In this document: positions 7,172 to 7,804 of the stretch, in pieces
Layout of the letters: every line of letters starts with the position of its first letter
Numbering within the stretch: position 1 is the stretch's first letter
Assembly (NCBI GenBank): GCA_037380725.1
Contig: JARRRL010000132.1
Location: forward strand, 1 to 7,804
Source: JARRRL01 sp037380725
Lineage (GTDB): Bacteria; Pseudomonadota; Gammaproteobacteria; Pseudomonadales; JANQJO01
Direction: 5' to 3'
DNA: 7,804 bases
The notes under the pieces: generated by a model
What the model was told of the DNA's origin: nothing
Databases searched by the model: none
What the model saw: the letters and a program-made list of their open reading frames with translations, nothing else
Made by a program: the position numbers and the translations under genes

Positions 7172-7257
7172 CGCTTTCCATTCAACGTCGTCAGCAGAAA
7201 GAATTTGACTTATTTTTTCGACATTTTTTCTGATTTATCGTCTATTCACAGGCGGCC

Positions 7258-7804
7258 TCATTCGATCGAGGTGTCAGCGTTCCGATTTTTTCTCACCGTT
7301 TCCTGACCCCATATCAGCATCAGCATGCCACCCATCATACCAATCGCACCACTGACGTACAGCGCGCCCGACAAGCTCCATAAACTGCTCAATCCGGCGA
7401 TCAAAACAGGACTTAACGCACCACTTGAATCACTCAAAAAGCGCCAAACAGCTAAAAAGGTGCCACGCGTCGCACGCGGAGCCCAATCAGAACCCAAGGT
7501 CATAATAATACCACCACTGATTCCATTGGCTACACCCGCCAACACCGCAACCAGTAGCAACGCGGAAAAGGTCAGGCAACTGGATAACATCAGCATACTT
7601 AATGACAAAATAGCCACTCCCGGTATGGCGCTCCATTTTCGTCCCCAGCGATCCGCTGTATAACCACCGGGGTACAACATCACGCAATCCACCAGCGTGG
7701 AAATGGCAAAAATCACACCAATTTCACCCCGATTCAAGCCAATGTGATCCCCCCAGATTGGCAATAAAAATTGCCATGATCCCCTGAGCAGACGCACACA
7801 AATT
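7258..7804 (-). CDS. Major facilitator superfamily transporter, C-terminal half (5' end outside window)
   Basis: The frame is open to the window edge and gives the last 181 residues of a membrane protein with about six hydrophobic segments, that is TM7-12 of a 12-helix MFS carrier. The MFS motif-A-like loop GGYTADRWGRK (about fragment residues 46-56) marks the loop between TM8 and TM9. FLLPIWGDHIGLNRGEIG before it and IMTLGSDWAPRATRGTFLAVWR after it are typical of the C-terminal half of DHA1-like MFS proteins. It ends with a short charged cytoplasmic tail, RKNRNADTSIE. A GTG at 7797 is in frame but sits at the entry of a helix and is not a believable start; the gene continues beyond 7804. Neighbourhood with a cytoplasmic GH32-like enzyme would fit a sugar importer, but the sequence style is closer to drug/metabolite carriers, so the substrate is open. 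Confidence 0.92.
   Translation of the reverse strand, partial: ICVRLLRGSWQFLLPIWGDHIGLNRGEIGVIFAISTLVDCVMLYPGGYTADRWGRKWSAIPGVAILSLSMLMLSSCLTFSALLLVAVLAGVANGISGGIIMTLGSDWAPRATRGTFLAVWRFLSDSSGALSPVLIAGLSSLWSLSGALYVSGAIGMMGGMLMLIWGQETVRKNRNADTSIE

Larger units (their letters stand above)
7120..7257 (-). promoter_or_regulatory. AT-rich intergenic region, probable promoter/operator of the glycoside hydrolase gene
   Basis: 138 bases between the MFS stop and the hydrolase start. It contains a 23-base interrupted palindrome (7149-7171), two A-tracts 11 bases apart, and AT-rich stretches TATAAC (7151-7146) and TATATA (7141-7136) that could serve as -10 elements. I could not find a -35 box at standard spacing: the nearest, TTGGCC, gives a 20-base spacer to TATATA. 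A promoter here is likely by position but its exact place is not readable. No rho-independent terminator for the MFS gene is seen. Confidence 0.45.

Noticed and set aside
7201..7230. TTGACT on the plus strand as a -35 box
   Set aside because: No TATAAT-like box follows at 16-18 bases and no plus-strand gene lies downstream.
7251..7260. GAGGCCGCCT at the MFS stop as a terminator stem
   Set aside because: Only three base pairs can form and no U-tract follows on the transcript strand; the region is A-rich there.
7797..7797. GTG at 7797 as the start of a short 179-residue MFS-like protein
   Set aside because: The frame is open to the window edge and the content corresponds to the C-terminal half of a 12-helix carrier, so the gene most likely begins outside.
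1..7804. CRISPR arrays, tRNA or rRNA genes, insertion sequences
   Set aside because: No regularly spaced repeats, tRNA-like cloverleaf ends, rRNA signatures or transposase motifs were seen on either strand.

Overview
The window carries five protein-coding genes, all on the minus strand, packed tightly with no gap above 140 bases. Moderate GC content, Gram-negative envelope proteins (signal peptides, a lipoprotein lipobox, a TolC-type outer-membrane channel, an RND pump) and strong Shine-Dalgarno sequences point to a proteobacterium. A free-living, perhaps marine, gammaproteobacterium is my best guess from gene style; it is not proven by anything in the sequence.

Read in the direction of transcription (from high to low coordinates), the layout is as follows. 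7804-7258 is the C-terminal half of a major facilitator superfamily transporter, cut by the window edge. 7257-7120 is an AT-rich intergenic region with an inverted repeat and phased A-tracts. 7119-6139 is a cytoplasmic single-domain five-bladed beta-propeller glycoside hydrolase of the GH32/GH68 type with a recognisable catalytic triad. 6050-3687 is a fusion of a periplasmic ABC-type substrate-binding domain (PF04392-like) to a TolC-family outer-membrane efflux channel. 3589-2444 is a lipoprotein periplasmic adaptor (membrane fusion protein). 2447-1 is an AcrB-like RND inner-membrane pump whose last ~200 residues lie beyond the window.

The last three genes form a complete tripartite efflux system in the order channel, adaptor, pump. 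Adaptor and pump overlap by ATGA. The adaptor and pump would form the energised inner-membrane part and the TolC half the exit duct. The unusual element is the ligand-binding domain built into the channel protein, which could sense or capture a small periplasmic molecule at the mouth of the exit duct.

Two things make the system worth a second look. The first is the binding-protein/channel fusion. The second is that the pump, as sequenced, lacks most of transmembrane helix 7 through an apparently clean in-frame loss of about 20 residues, which would disturb its topology. The adaptor also has a degenerate lipoyl-domain turn. The hydrolase and MFS gene upstream look like sugar utilisation and transport genes; whether they share a transcript with the pump is not clear from the sequence.
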